A stretch of DNA of 43,901 nucleotides from a virus, in the IMG/VR virus record IMGVR_UViG_3300005534_000022, positions 1-43,901 of that record, one strand, 5' to 3'. Both the position numbers and the translations under genes were made by a program. Numbering within the stretch: position 1 is the first letter of the stretch; each line of letters begins with the position of its first letter. Positions 16,301-24,478 of this stretch are shown here, piece by piece. The notes below the pieces were generated by a model. It was given only the letters and a program-made list of their open reading frames with translations. It was not told where the DNA came from and made no database searches.

Positions 16301-19300
16301 CTGTCGGGATGAGTTTTTAGGGTGACGCCCTGGCGCTTCAGAATCTCCTGGTCTGAATCTGCCGCTTGATTATCTTGCGGTCCGTAAACGCGCTCGATCC
16401 GTTTCGCAATATCCGGTCTATTCTGACCGACCCCGACTTCATTCAGTACCTGTAAGCGGAAGGCTCGCGATTCTTCCGGGTTTAAGCCGGGAATGATCCC
16501 GTGAAATTGCACAGCATAAGCCATGCCCTCGGTCACTGCGGAAGCATCCGAAAGATTCCCGTAGAGTCCTGGCGCGTGTAGGGTGAGGTCCGCGCGGATT
16601 TTGGGGATATAGCGCGCCAGATCGCCTGTTGCGGTGATATCGGTCAGGACGGGCCGGAGCAGCGCATGGATCTCTTCGTGCCGTAATGTATCGGAGCTTT
16701 GTTTGGGATCGGTCGCCTCATTCAGGAAAATGCGGCCGAAATTCTGAGCGCCGCTTTCGCCCGCTCCGGGAGCGTCGTAGGAATAAACCGGAGTGCGCGA
16801 AATGCGCGTGTAAGCGCTCGGGGACGCTAAGCCCAGCGAGGCTTTGGCCTCTTCCCCAATGAGCCCCGTCGAAAACATCGAAGTCGATGGCTTTGACGGC
16901 GGAGTAGTCGACGAATCGTAGGCTCCGTCTGCGGCGAACCGCAGACCTTGCAGCATGTGATTCGGGACGATGCTTCCGGCGACTTCCGGGATGAATAGCT
17001 CCGCCCCTTTTTCGCCGACTACCGTCAATTGCTTGCTGCGGAGAGGGCCGCCGTTGGCCCGGAACTCCAGGGATTGAGATGGAATGGCGGCGCTGCGCAG
17101 GGTCTCGGCGGCATCGAGCTTATCGGCTGCGCTCGGAACTGGCGCTTCCGGGGCGAATACCGGGGATTGCGGAATGGCGGGCGCTGCCACTTGAGCGGGC
17201 GTCGCCTGTTTTGCGGCAGCGGGGTTTAGCTTGTCCCGTATCTGTTTGAGAACTTCGAGCGAATCGTTGGCGTTCCGGTCTATCGCGGCTTCGAGCTTAT
17301 CTTCCGGTTTGGCTGCAAAGGGCGTGATGCCCGCCAGCAGCTTGCCGAGCGTCGTTAGCTCCTGATGTGGCTGGCCATCCGGCCCGGTAACGGATTTGGT
17401 CTGCCCGCCGATGGTGGGCAGGAATTTCTTAATTTGCGGATAGGCGAGACCGGCGAGATTCTCGAAAAGCTGTCTTTCGATTTTCTGGCCGACGCCCTTG
17501 AAGTAATCTCCGACCCCGCGCGCTCCTCTGGATTGAATCGCATCGAGGAAAGAGCCCGCCTGGGATTTGAAATCCTCCAGTTCTTTCTTGCGTTCATCCG
17601 CCAGTTTTTCTTCGGCGTCGAAACGTCTTTTGGCGATGTCGTCTTCGGCCTGCGAGACTTCCTTGTACTCTTCCTGGCGGAGTTTTCGTATTTCTTCTTC
17701 GGCGTCTTTTTTGCTCTTGGTCGCGTCCTTCTCGACGCGTGCAATATCCTGTTCGGTTCGGTCGACGTCCGTGAATACTCGCGCCAGATCGTCGGCCTGC
17801 CGCACGGCATCGCCGCGCAGTTCGGCCTGCCGCTTCTCGCTGGGCGTGGTGGCATTCGCTACGTCGAGCCGCGCGTTGCCTTCGGAGATTACGCGGTGGC
17901 TTGCGGACGATAGATCCGCGCGCTCGCGGACGCGCGCGATTTCCGCTTCGTCGGATTTGAGCTTTTCATCGGCCTCTCTTTTATCGAGAGCGATGATATC
18001 GAGCCGCTCCTGCTTTTCCGCTTCGTTCAGCGCTTTACGGAGAGCGTATCTGGCTTGATTTGTGGCGTCGCGGATCTGTTTCTGCCGGTCGTCCCGCGCC
18101 TTCTCGTCGTGATTTATGTCGAACTGTTCGGCCTGAAACGCCTTAAGATCGGCGATGCGCCGCTTGGCGATTTCAAATTGTGTCTTGGCCTCATCGTCGC
18201 TTTCCGTCTTCTTCTGCGCGATGTCTTCCCGGTCTTCGCCGCCGCTTGCATTGGTCAGAGCCTTCGCAATTTGAGCTTTGCCCCGCGCGGCGCTGCGCTC
18301 GGCATCCCGTTGTAATTCGAAGATGGTTGTCGCGCTGCCGCGTTGGTTCTGTATCCGGTTGAGAGCGAGTTGCTGGGCGAACTGCGCTTTCTCAGCGGCC
18401 CGTGCCTTCTCTATCCAAGCGAGATTGATTTGCCCGGCGCGGCCCGCCGCGAGCCCCGCTTCGTTGAGGAGCCGGATGCGGCTGTCGTATTTCTCATTGA
18501 TCTTTTCGAGGCCGGTATATTCCTTCGTTAGGACGTCGAGATATTCCTGCTCCAGCCGTTTCGTCGTCGCTGGGCCTTCCGTCAGCGCTTTCAGCGATGC
18601 CTGGAGCTTCAGAACCGTGGCTTGCTGTTTCGCTAGATCCGCTTCGGTATCGATGCGGTTCTGGCCGACGGAAGTATAGACTTTTTGGCCGGTCGCTGGA
18701 TTTGTTCGGGAATCGGTAAGGTGCGCTTGATCGTCCGCAATCTTCTGGCGGGTATCCTTGAGCGCGGCTTCGATGCCTTCCCTGGTTCCGAGCGCCTGGG
18801 CCGCGCGGCGTTTCTCGTCCTGCTCCGCTTTGGGGGATAAGATCGATAGCGCTAAGTCGTCACCGCCGAAAATTGCGGCGCTGGCCGGCCTCTTCTTCTC
18901 TTCCTCCGGTTTCAGTCCCTCAAGTTTCTTGTCCGCAGCCTTGATTTGGGCCTGAAGTTTGGCGATCTTATCGCTGTTGGCGCTCTGATCGGCGAGCAGT
19001 CGCGTTCGCTGAGCGGGCGACGCCTGTTCAAGTGCCTGATCGTTAGTTGCCTTGGCGGTCTGCGACGCCTCGAGCTCTTTTTGAAGCAAATCGCGCTGGC
19101 GCTGCGTTTGATCCCGCTCGGCGTCCTTGCGGGCCTTATCGCGATTTGCCGCGATCTCCGGTCCAACGAATCCTCCCAGCGAGTCAACAATCGCGAGCCC
19201 GGTTCCGACGAATCCGCCGCCGTGACTGGTTGCGGAGTGATCGCGGCCTAATTCATCCGCCAGCGTCATGACGATGGGGACAACGATAGGCGCGATTTTC

Positions 19301-20796
19301 GCGGCTAATTCTTTTTTGAACTGCCCGAACGCGACGGACAGCCTGTTAAATTCTTCATCGGTTTTCGCGAGCGATGGATTCAGTTCGGAATCCATGCCCA
19401 CGTGAAGCTGCTCGACGGCGGCGAGCAATGCGCCGTAATTGAGGATGAGCGGAAGAATCTCTTTCGATCCGCGTCCCAGGATGCGCTGCGCTTCCGCGAC
19501 GCGCTCGCTGGTCGAGCTGATCTTTGAGAGATGCTCAAGGACATTGAGCAGAACCGCGCCTTCGTCCCGCGCTTTTCCCCCGGCATCGAAGAGATTGATG
19601 CCGATGGCGCGGATGGCGTCGGCCGTCTTTTTGCCCGCGCCTGCTGGATCTTCCAGGGCGTTCGCGATGAAACGCGAGCTGGCTTCGAGCGAGCCGAAAC
19701 TGACGCCGGCGATTTTGGAGGCTGCCGATAGCTTTTCGGCCTGCGTTTCCGCGATCCCTAAACGCAGCGCGGTATTTTCGAGTTCATGCGCGGCAAGGGC
19801 CGAATTCCGCACCAGATCGAGCGCCGCCTTCGCCGCCACTCCCAGCGCCGCGCCCACGGCAAAGGCCGCCACTCCGACCGGGCCGAGCGCATCGGCCGCG
19901 TCCCCGGCATATTGCCCGATGCTTTGCAGCGGGTTCTGAATAGCCTGGCGGATATTCGCGCCGAATGCCGTCCTGTTAGCGCCGGTGGCTTCTTTCTTCG
20001 CCCGCTGATCGAAGACCGCATTGATGCGTTGCTGAAGTTCTGCGTCCTTCCCTGCCAAGCTGAGTAGCTTCTGCCGTTCGGCTTCGATTCGCTGAAGCGG
20101 GGAAAGAAGCTCCTGCTCGAGTTGAATGACTTTCTGCCGCGCGGCCTCGATCTGTTTAGCTTCGGCGAGTTCCTGGGAACGGCCCTGCTTCGCGATTGAG
20201 GCATCGTTTTCAAGATTGGCGAGGCGATTGATCTTTTCAAGCTCGGCGGCTTCCGAGCCGAGCACGGAAACGTACTGCCCTCGTTTGGCCGAAATGCGCG
20301 CGATGCCGGAGAGTTCGCCAAGCTCCGCCTGCTGAATCTCCCGATTGAGAAGCCTGCGGAATTCATCGCGGCCCTCCTCTGCCTTCGCGGGATCGTAAGA
20401 GCCTACGCCTTCCCGTGGCCCCCTGGGGGCTTTCGCGGAAGAGTTATAAAAATCCTCCAGCGCCTTTTTGGATTCGCGTAATGCCGCAGTGCCCCTATCC
20501 GCCGATTGCTCGACCAGATCTCCGAGCACACTTACGCTCGAGCCGGCCTTTTCGGCCGCCTGGCCGTACTGCTCTAAAGGTTTGGGATCGACGGACTTGG
20601 AGGAGAGATTTTGCGCGGACTTCGCGGCGGCATCGAGGGACGATGCGGTTTTTCGTGCCGCGTTTTCTTGCGCTTGGAGGGCGGGGGTTGCTGCTTCGAC
20701 GTTCTGCCGGACCTGGACTTGCGCCCCGGCGAGGCGGCGTAGTTCCGCTTCGCCGCGCGTGACGATGTTATATAAAATCTCGACCGGATTCGGCAT
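13315..20796 (-). CDS. tape measure protein with embedded zincin-like and HNH domains
   Basis: A 2493-residue protein that sets tail length and is ejected with the DNA. Residues 1-120 are the usual TMP start (VEILYNIVTRGEAELRRLAG) and coiled coil, residues about 305-330 and 2240-2330 are hydrophobic Ala/Gly segments, and 200-1130 is a long charged coiled-coil region. Three Gly-rich modules recur at about 1244-1297, 1516-1556 and 1889-1960 (ANGGPLR, GEKGAELFIPE and PNHMLQ blocks). Between the first two lies HEEIHALLRP with E1423 downstream (zincin-like), and between the second and third an HNH domain (CAYCRKN, LDHIVPHGEGG, CHRCNSSRGN). A 21-bp repeat encodes LNTQASN at about 1996-2016. The start has no clear ribosome binding site. 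Confidence 0.85.
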   Translation of the reverse strand: MPNPVEILYNIVTRGEAELRRLAGAQVQVRQNVEAATPALQAQENAARKTASSLDAAAKSAQNLSSKSVDPKPLEQYGQAAEKAGSSVSVLGDLVEQSADRGTAALRESKKALEDFYNSSAKAPRGPREGVGSYDPAKAEEGRDEFRRLLNREIQQAELGELSGIARISAKRGQYVSVLGSEAAELEKINRLANLENDASIAKQGRSQELAEAKQIEAARQKVIQLEQELLSPLQRIEAERQKLLSLAGKDAELQQRINAVFDQRAKKEATGANRTAFGANIRQAIQNPLQSIGQYAGDAADALGPVGVAAFAVGAALGVAAKAALDLVRNSALAAHELENTALRLGIAETQAEKLSAASKIAGVSFGSLEASSRFIANALEDPAGAGKKTADAIRAIGINLFDAGGKARDEGAVLLNVLEHLSKISSTSERVAEAQRILGRGSKEILPLILNYGALLAAVEQLHVGMDSELNPSLAKTDEEFNRLSVAFGQFKKELAAKIAPIVVPIVMTLADELGRDHSATSHGGGFVGTGLAIVDSLGGFVGPEIAANRDKARKDAERDQTQRQRDLLQKELEASQTAKATNDQALEQASPAQRTRLLADQSANSDKIAKLQAQIKAADKKLEGLKPEEEKKRPASAAIFGGDDLALSILSPKAEQDEKRRAAQALGTREGIEAALKDTRQKIADDQAHLTDSRTNPATGQKVYTSVGQNRIDTEADLAKQQATVLKLQASLKALTEGPATTKRLEQEYLDVLTKEYTGLEKINEKYDSRIRLLNEAGLAAGRAGQINLAWIEKARAAEKAQFAQQLALNRIQNQRGSATTIFELQRDAERSAARGKAQIAKALTNASGGEDREDIAQKKTESDDEAKTQFEIAKRRIADLKAFQAEQFDINHDEKARDDRQKQIRDATNQARYALRKALNEAEKQERLDIIALDKREADEKLKSDEAEIARVRERADLSSASHRVISEGNARLDVANATTPSEKRQAELRGDAVRQADDLARVFTDVDRTEQDIARVEKDATKSKKDAEEEIRKLRQEEYKEVSQAEDDIAKRRFDAEEKLADERKKELEDFKSQAGSFLDAIQSRGARGVGDYFKGVGQKIERQLFENLAGLAYPQIKKFLPTIGGQTKSVTGPDGQPHQELTTLGKLLAGITPFAAKPEDKLEAAIDRNANDSLEVLKQIRDKLNPAAAKQATPAQVAAPAIPQSPVFAPEAPVPSAADKLDAAETLRSAAIPSQSLEFRANGGPLRSKQLTVVGEKGAELFIPEVAGSIVPNHMLQGLRFAADGAYDSSTTPPSKPSTSMFSTGLIGEEAKASLGLASPSAYTRISRTPVYSYDAPGAGESGAQNFGRIFLNEATDPKQSSDTLRHEEIHALLRPVLTDITATGDLARYIPKIRADLTLHAPGLYGNLSDASAVTEGMAYAVQFHGIIPGLNPEESRAFRLQVLNEVGVGQNRPDIAKRIERVYGPQDNQAADSDQEILKRQGVTLKTHPDSGSLNPERLYHMLTANLPRFADGGYMRRGMDGIAGERGREVFLPETMRFAADGAFDPATLIPGLPYALPKAGQPPDAQRIVLTDEEVLRKQLGQPSDEQIADRVKRFAGSAWKQVDPRGLLELLRPVTQQESLRRSDAFWANSVAEFHKAATDPTFVGTVGHALGSIPFIGQPFSTAAEQIKKGDIAGAFGTGVGAAAPFVGPRAVSPEMAEIILKTGADFWADEEGAMKVPLGRRADVVDRHTRSGGQGQGMNWISPHKRLAIYQRDGFECAYCRKNGSDGPEYKLTLDHIVPHGEGGSNEATNLITSCHRCNSSRGNSPLAKFAHKVPESINPDVTPQEILKTVRTQARKSIDPASAKKTIEENGGFSAAMKQYYGRLNRKDAVTPDLTQRANGGPLRPGEKAVAGELGPELYFPAGKLKPGPARVLSSEPQIVGAHGPEIINTPGGSIIPNHMLRFAAGGAGDTSSIQAALQAGQTPAFAQGNAFSDRFPDYLQALALNTQASNLNTQASNLNTQASAAQIEALTGQPSGISTGPFSVTGVTPNIPAATPSPAKSADRSETAKAPAASAKVSDTITSSASAQTAKLAASISTFGSEISRIVPSGGASNAVSGAGGVLSGAVAIVSAAQKAEATKAASKAASGGSDSSSGSSSDSSPSSTPAASSGGASPSAQAKPAPSVWSNLTGANGAGAAIGAGLTVAGAAGGAFQGISQAAKGGGRNITAGIGETALAIAPLTGPAAPFIAGAGAILEGISKLFGDPRAERQKQETTELAALKFNRPDAVNATIDSSGNALDRDYKGNLHSLGAAPQVQFYNQATGFDPLHPDRVVTTTQGYVGTATPGVAAAPPPPTGGGFNFQGLMNTLGQSSLTPQSTPVPNAPALLNALNQTALTARSTAAVPSSPLASNVYSDQAPVPVNTPEIASPRDMTPQATARQQPPPQVTHNTYVSVPVTAMDSKGFLDRADDIGNAMKQVLQSPHPFNSELSRVVNPR
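14747..14809 (-). repeat. 21-bp tandem repeat, three copies, in the tape measure gene
   Basis: Three imperfect 21-base units at 14747-14767, 14768-14788 and 14789-14809 encode three copies of LNTQASN. The unit length is a multiple of three, so copy number changes would lengthen the helix without breaking the frame. Confidence 0.75.
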
Positions 20797-20842
20797 GAGG
20801 CGGAAAGGATGAGGATTGTTATTGAGGGGAAGAAAACTAACT

Positions 20843-21810
20843 TCAGCGTGCTTGCAGCGCGTCGCGCTCCTGCTGCGCGCGTTCGATGCGGAGGCGTTCG
20901 TCTTCGCACTGGATCATGGCTTGCGCTGCTTCCGCCGGCCATTGCGATAGATCCGGGCCATAGAGCGACGCGCCCAACGCGCTGCTTGCGTGGCCCGCTT
21001 CAAAAAACAACTGCACCAGGCGGATCGAGCGCTCGGCGATGTACGATACGGGGCATTCGCGGACTTTGGGGAATCCATGAATCACAGTAAGCGCGCCGCT
21101 GGATGCTTTATAAGTGGGCGACCACTCGGCGCGCTTCCCGGCTTCGGAAAAATCTAATTTGTATCCGCCGCCGTGCTCGTACTTACGGCAATTTCGGGCG
21201 AGATAGAGGCCGGATTGTCTGCACTTGCCGCAGTCGTAGCGCTCGTTTTGCCATCCGCCGGACTGCTGGAAATGGAAGGCAACGACGAGTTTTTTAGCTG
21301 TTCCCCCGACATGCCCCGGACTTCTTCGATCTTGCCGATGATCTCGTAAGTCAGATGCTCCGGGCCTTTGGCTATCAGTTCTTCGATTCCCGCCGGTTGA
21401 TCGTCGATGACCAATCCGCGGATATCCACCACGCCCCAGCGCAAGAGCGCCGGGTTGTAATCGAGCGCCGTTACCCGCAGCGATTCCATATTCAGGTCGC
21501 GCATCTCAAACAGCAGATCGGACGGCATATCGAACGTGGAGGCGTTCGCCTCGGCGACTGCGGCCTCCGGGTCCGGCGCATTCTTGGCCGCCGCCAGGCT
21601 CTGCTGCTTTTCGCGGTCGAAGGCGCGCCGCAGGGGGGCGAGCTTATCCTCAATCGCGCGCTGGCGCTTCGAGATATCGCGCACTTTCGAGCGGAACGGC
21701 TCGGTAGCGGCGTCGAGTTCGATCTTGTCGCCGTAGGACGGCTTTTTCAGCGTGACGCTGATTTCAGGATCGTATTCGGATTGGAACGAGATGGTTCTGT
21801 CGTATTTCAT
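20843..21810 (-). CDS. tail assembly chaperone, -1 frameshift fusion product (GT-type)
   Basis: Tail chaperones of long-tailed phages are made as a short protein and a longer frameshift fusion that bind the tape measure during assembly. Here the 218-residue upstream frame meets the slippery heptamer A AAA AAC at 21289-21295 (codons CTA AAA AAC). Slippage by -1 leads into a frame that is open to 20843 and reads LVVAFHFQQSGGW, then a YDCGKCRQSG and NCRKYEHGG cysteine pair, giving a fusion of about 322 residues. The downstream part has no good start of its own (a GTG at 21085 lies deep inside it). The position just before the tape measure fits. Confidence 0.75.
21154..21810 (-). CDS. tail assembly chaperone, unshifted product (G-type)
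   Basis: The 218-residue product reads MKYDRTISFQSEYDPEISV at the start and RDISKRQRAIEDKLAPLRR in a helical middle, typical of tail chaperone G-like proteins in architecture. Residues after 174 (SSLPSISSSPADGKTS) become low-complexity Ser/Thr/Ala, which is what an out-of-frame overlap would look like. The conserved part ends at the slippery site. It follows the tail tube gene, as in many siphophages. Confidence 0.7.
   Translation of the reverse strand: MKYDRTISFQSEYDPEISVTLKKPSYGDKIELDAATEPFRSKVRDISKRQRAIEDKLAPLRRAFDREKQQSLAAAKNAPDPEAAVAEANASTFDMPSDLLFEMRDLNMESLRVTALDYNPALLRWGVVDIRGLVIDDQPAGIEELIAKGPEHLTYEIIGKIEEVRGMSGEQLKNSSLPSISSSPADGKTSATTAASADNPASISPEIAVSTSTAADTN
21289..21295 (-). promoter_or_regulatory. 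slippery heptamer for programmed -1 frameshift
   Basis: On the minus strand the bases read C TAA AAA AC, i.e. A AAA AAC in the reading frame of the upstream gene, an X XXY YYZ slippery site. A weak stem begins six bases downstream (21278-21282 pairs with 21248-21252), at the spacing usual for a stimulatory structure. The shift joins the two chaperone frames. Confidence 0.7.
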
Positions 21811-21857
21811 AAGTGGGGAAGGGGCCGGGAAGAGAAGATCCCGGCCCGCGAAAAAAC

Positions 21858-22838
21858 TTAGCTGACCGTCAGCGTCAATTCGTCTTCGCCAACGCCGGAT
21901 CCGTGCGCTGTGGCATCCGGATAAACAACGGCGAAGCGAAGCTGCGAATCGTCGCGCGTGGGAGCGTCGAGCTGAATGCCCGTGAGGGCGAAGGTGAAAA
22001 TGCTGCCGGTAACGGTACCGATCTGGCAGGACGCGTTGATGAGCGCCTTCGATTCGGCGGCTGCATAGATGGTTTCCTGGCCGCTGCTGTCGTCTTCATA
22101 CATGTTGAAGCCGAAGGTCACCTTGCGCGTGCCGCGCTCGATGCCCGTCGAGTAATAGGTGCCGAAGGTATCGTGGACCAGCGCTACGCCGGTCTCGACT
22201 TTGATCGTGGCGGTGCGAATCGTTGCGAGGGTGATTCCATCGACCGTGAGCGATCCGGTGAATCCGGCGATGATGCCGCCGTGCGTTACTGGGGAGCCGG
22301 GCTCGGCCGGGAAGCTGACCAGGCCGCCTTTCTGCGTTGTATCGGAGGTCGAGAAGAAGAGCGAGTTATTGACATACATCGCCTCTCCCTCGCATTGCCA
22401 TTCGGCGATGTCCTGGCCGAGATTGATCGTCGCGGAACTCATCACCGCGCCGAGCGCGACGCGCTGCGCGGCGGTCGATGGATCGCGATAGTCCCACAGA
22501 TTCGCCGATACGGTGGAAGCCTTGGACAGCGTGTAAACGCCGCCGGAGGAGGCATTGGAAAACAGGAGCTGCCACAGGACATCGGCATCGGGCACTCCGC
22601 CCGAGCCGTTGACCAGCGATCCTTCATAGTTCCATTTGGCCCTGACGCGCCCACGGACGCCGGACGGAGGCGTGAAAGATCCGAACTTATCGCGGCGGAC
22701 CAGCGTCGGAATCTCATTATCCATCGACGCCTTGATGAGCCGGCAGGCATTGTCATTTCCGGGCGCGACGGCTTGGCCGTAAGTGCTTTCGAGAGTGAGG
22801 TACAGTCGCTCTAAGCGACTAAAGACAAAATTAGGCAT
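21858..22838 (-). CDS. major tail tube protein
   Basis: A 326-residue beta-rich protein starting MPNFVFSRLERLYLTLEST with GGAGAAACC upstream of its ATG. Blocks such as GRVRAKWNYEGSLV, WDYRDPSTAAQR and TLATIRTATIKVETG followed by KVTFGFNMYEDD fit the tail tube family found in siphophages. The gene is the largest before the chaperones, and its downstream neighbours are the tail completion genes, as expected for a major tail protein. Confidence 0.75.
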   Translation of the reverse strand: MPNFVFSRLERLYLTLESTYGQAVAPGNDNACRLIKASMDNEIPTLVRRDKFGSFTPPSGVRGRVRAKWNYEGSLVNGSGGVPDADVLWQLLFSNASSGGVYTLSKASTVSANLWDYRDPSTAAQRVALGAVMSSATINLGQDIAEWQCEGEAMYVNNSLFFSTSDTTQKGGLVSFPAEPGSPVTHGGIIAGFTGSLTVDGITLATIRTATIKVETGVALVHDTFGTYYSTGIERGTRKVTFGFNMYEDDSSGQETIYAAAESKALINASCQIGTVTGSIFTFALTGIQLDAPTRDDSQLRFAVVYPDATAHGSGVGEDELTLTVS

Positions 22839-22904
22839 TGCGGTTTCTCCAATGGCCCGGAAGCGGGCTCAAACTGAAATCTGGTTTTGAAAAGTTGGGG
22901 CTTT

Positions 22905-23453
22905 TTAGGTCGCGACGTGCAATTCAAACGTCAGCGGTATGTGATAGCTCTGCAGCCAATTCTTGGCGTCCTGCGTCAGGCGCGAACGCTCGAAAGAAAT
23001 GTCTCCGTTCCAAACGACCCCCAGCGCATTGCCCCAATCGCGCAAAGCAGGATCGTTGAACGTGCCGTACATGGCTTCCTCCACGCAATCGCCGAAGGTT
23101 TCAAAATCCGGCAACAGGCGCGAATTGATCCAGGAAACGAAAAACTTGATCGAAATAAAAACAGGACCCGCGAACAAGTTGAACTTTTCGAGTTTCGCGT
23201 CGCGGCTCCTGTTGCTGAATAAAACCATAGCCGGATAGGTCGAGGCGCTAGTGGTATCGATGTCCGCCGGCACAATGTCGGCCTGGAAGAAGTTCAGGCT
23301 CGCGGGGCTGAAATCGATCGGCAGGACAAATCCGTAGGGCAGCGCCAGCCCGGCATCGGCGAGCGCCAGGGTCAATCGGGGATTGAAACCCGTGCTCACG
23401 TCGGAAAGTCTGGTGAGGGCCGCGTTACGGACCTGTCTGCTGATCCGGCTCAT
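22905..23453 (-). CDS. tail completion / tail terminator-like protein
   Basis: A 182-residue protein with a helical N-terminus (SRISRQVRNAALTRLSDVS) and a mixed beta core (LPYGFVLPIDFSPASLNFF, then FNLFAGPVFISIKFFVSW). It sits between the tail tube gene and the joining proteins and overlaps the preceding gene by one base (TAATG), where tail terminator or stopper proteins lie. I assign it by position and size; no family motif is certain. Confidence 0.55.
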   Translation of the reverse strand: MSRISRQVRNAALTRLSDVSTGFNPRLTLALADAGLALPYGFVLPIDFSPASLNFFQADIVPADIDTTSASTYPAMVLFSNRSRDAKLEKFNLFAGPVFISIKFFVSWINSRLLPDFETFGDCVEEAMYGTFNDPALRDWGNALGVVWNGDISFERSRLTQDAKNWLQSYHIPLTFELHVAT

Positions 23454-23851
23454 TAGTTGCCGAGATGCGCCACGGCGCGGATTTCAACCTGAACGGTCAG
23501 GGTTGCCGAAGAGTTGGTCAGGAAGAGCTTCGTCACATCGGCGGAGAAGGGGCAGCGCCCTACGGTGTCCGCCGAAAGCGACCAGTTGAGTTCCTGGCCG
23601 GCGGTCATGGTGATGGTGTCGGTCGGAGAGCCGGAGCTGTTGGTCTTGATCGTCACGGGCTGGCTCGCGTAGATGCACAGCGATTGCAGATTGGCGCGCA
23701 CGGCGGCCCAATCGACCTCGTGATTCGTGGTGGAAATCGCGACCGTTACGGAGGTATTGAGCGAGCTATCGTCGGTAACCGTGGTGCTTCCGGTCAGGAT
23801 GACGCCGGACTCGTCGCGATAGGACCGGATGACGGTATGAGTAATGGACAT
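23453..23851 (-). CDS. structural protein, 132 aa
   Basis: A 132-residue beta-rich protein with repeated Thr/Ser-rich strands (GVILTGSTTVTDDS, TVTIKTNSSGSPTDT). It contains few charged residues and ends VEIRAVAHLGN, like small virion proteins that coat a surface or ring. It lies between the neck protein and the tail terminator-like gene and overlaps the latter by one base. Function not determined. Confidence 0.55.
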   Translation of the reverse strand: MSITHTVIRSYRDESGVILTGSTTVTDDSSLNTSVTVAISTTNHEVDWAAVRANLQSLCIYASQPVTIKTNSSGSPTDTITMTAGQELNWSLSADTVGRCPFSADVTKLFLTNSSATLTVQVEIRAVAHLGN

Positions 23852-23920
23852 GGGAATGGTTTCGCCTTTCGCGGCGGGGAATCGCGCCGCACGATGGTTT
23901 GAATTTTCGGGGAAGTTCTT

Positions 23921-24436
23921 TTAACGGCGGGCGCGGAAACGCTGCGCCCAGCGCTCTTCTAAATCGAGCGCGACGTTGCGGTTATCTTCGGGCGAGCTAT
24001 CGAGGAAATGACGCCGCGGCAATTTGGCCGTGCCTTCGTTGTGCCCTTCGGCTTTCGCGGCATTTTCGGGATCGTAAATTCCTACGCGCCCCTGCCGCGC
24101 TTTCGATTTGAAATCCTTGAGGCCGATGCGCTCTTCGGAGGCTCCGGGGCCGAGACGGAAATTATCGGCCGATACCTGCATCGAGTTCCGCATCCGTCCG
24201 CTCCAGGTGAGATCCACCGGCGAGACGTTGCGGCCCGACTTATCGCGTTTCTTCGCATAGGCCGGCGAATACGGAGCAAAGGGTTGGCCGTCGGCATCGA
24301 TGCCCCGGTCCATGCGCTGAACGATGCGCGTGCGCTGCCGCTGCATCGCGAAGAGAATGTCGCCTTCGGTCGGCAATGCGTCGTCGAGATTCAACTCGAG
24401 CCCGCGCGCGTTTGCGGACATAGTGGCTGAGGACAT
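23921..24436 (-). CDS. head-tail joining (virion morphogenesis, Mu gpG / HK97 gp10-like) protein
   Basis: The 171-residue protein carries DGQPFAPYSPAYAKKR in the middle and VDLTWSGRMRNSMQV, then GIYDPENAAKAEGHNEGTAKLPRRHF. This 'PYSpaYAkrK ... VDLTrSGxM ... AxxHNxGT..LPRRxF' plan is the virion morphogenesis/neck protein family of Mu gpG and HK97 gp10. It completes the head-tail junction. The start could be ATG at 24436 or 24421; neither has a clear ribosome binding site. Confidence 0.7.
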   Translation of the reverse strand: MSSATMSANARGLELNLDDALPTEGDILFAMQRQRTRIVQRMDRGIDADGQPFAPYSPAYAKKRDKSGRNVSPVDLTWSGRMRNSMQVSADNFRLGPGASEERIGLKDFKSKARQGRVGIYDPENAAKAEGHNEGTAKLPRRHFLDSSPEDNRNVALDLEERWAQRFRARR

Positions 24437-24438
24437 TG

Positions 24439-24470
24439 GGGGTTAACCGTTTATCGCGGTGTTAACTGTT
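24439..24470. repeat. two direct repeats containing GTTAAC, putative operator
   Basis: The 13-base unit GGGGTTAACCGTT (24439-24451) and GGTGTTAACTGTT (24458-24470) match at 11 of 13 bases, with 19 bases between starts. Each contains the palindrome GTTAAC. They lie in the short gap upstream of the joining protein gene; a binding site or weak hairpin is possible. Confidence 0.35.
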
Positions 24471-24478
24471 TTCGATCT

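Noticed and set aside
20843-21085. Separate 80-residue gene after the tail chaperone
   Set aside because: Its GTG start lies inside a longer open -1 frame that joins the chaperone at a slippery site; better read as the end of a frameshift product.
22855-22880. Hairpin GCCCGgaagCGGGC near the tail tube gene as a terminator
   Set aside because: Only five base pairs and no T-run on either strand.
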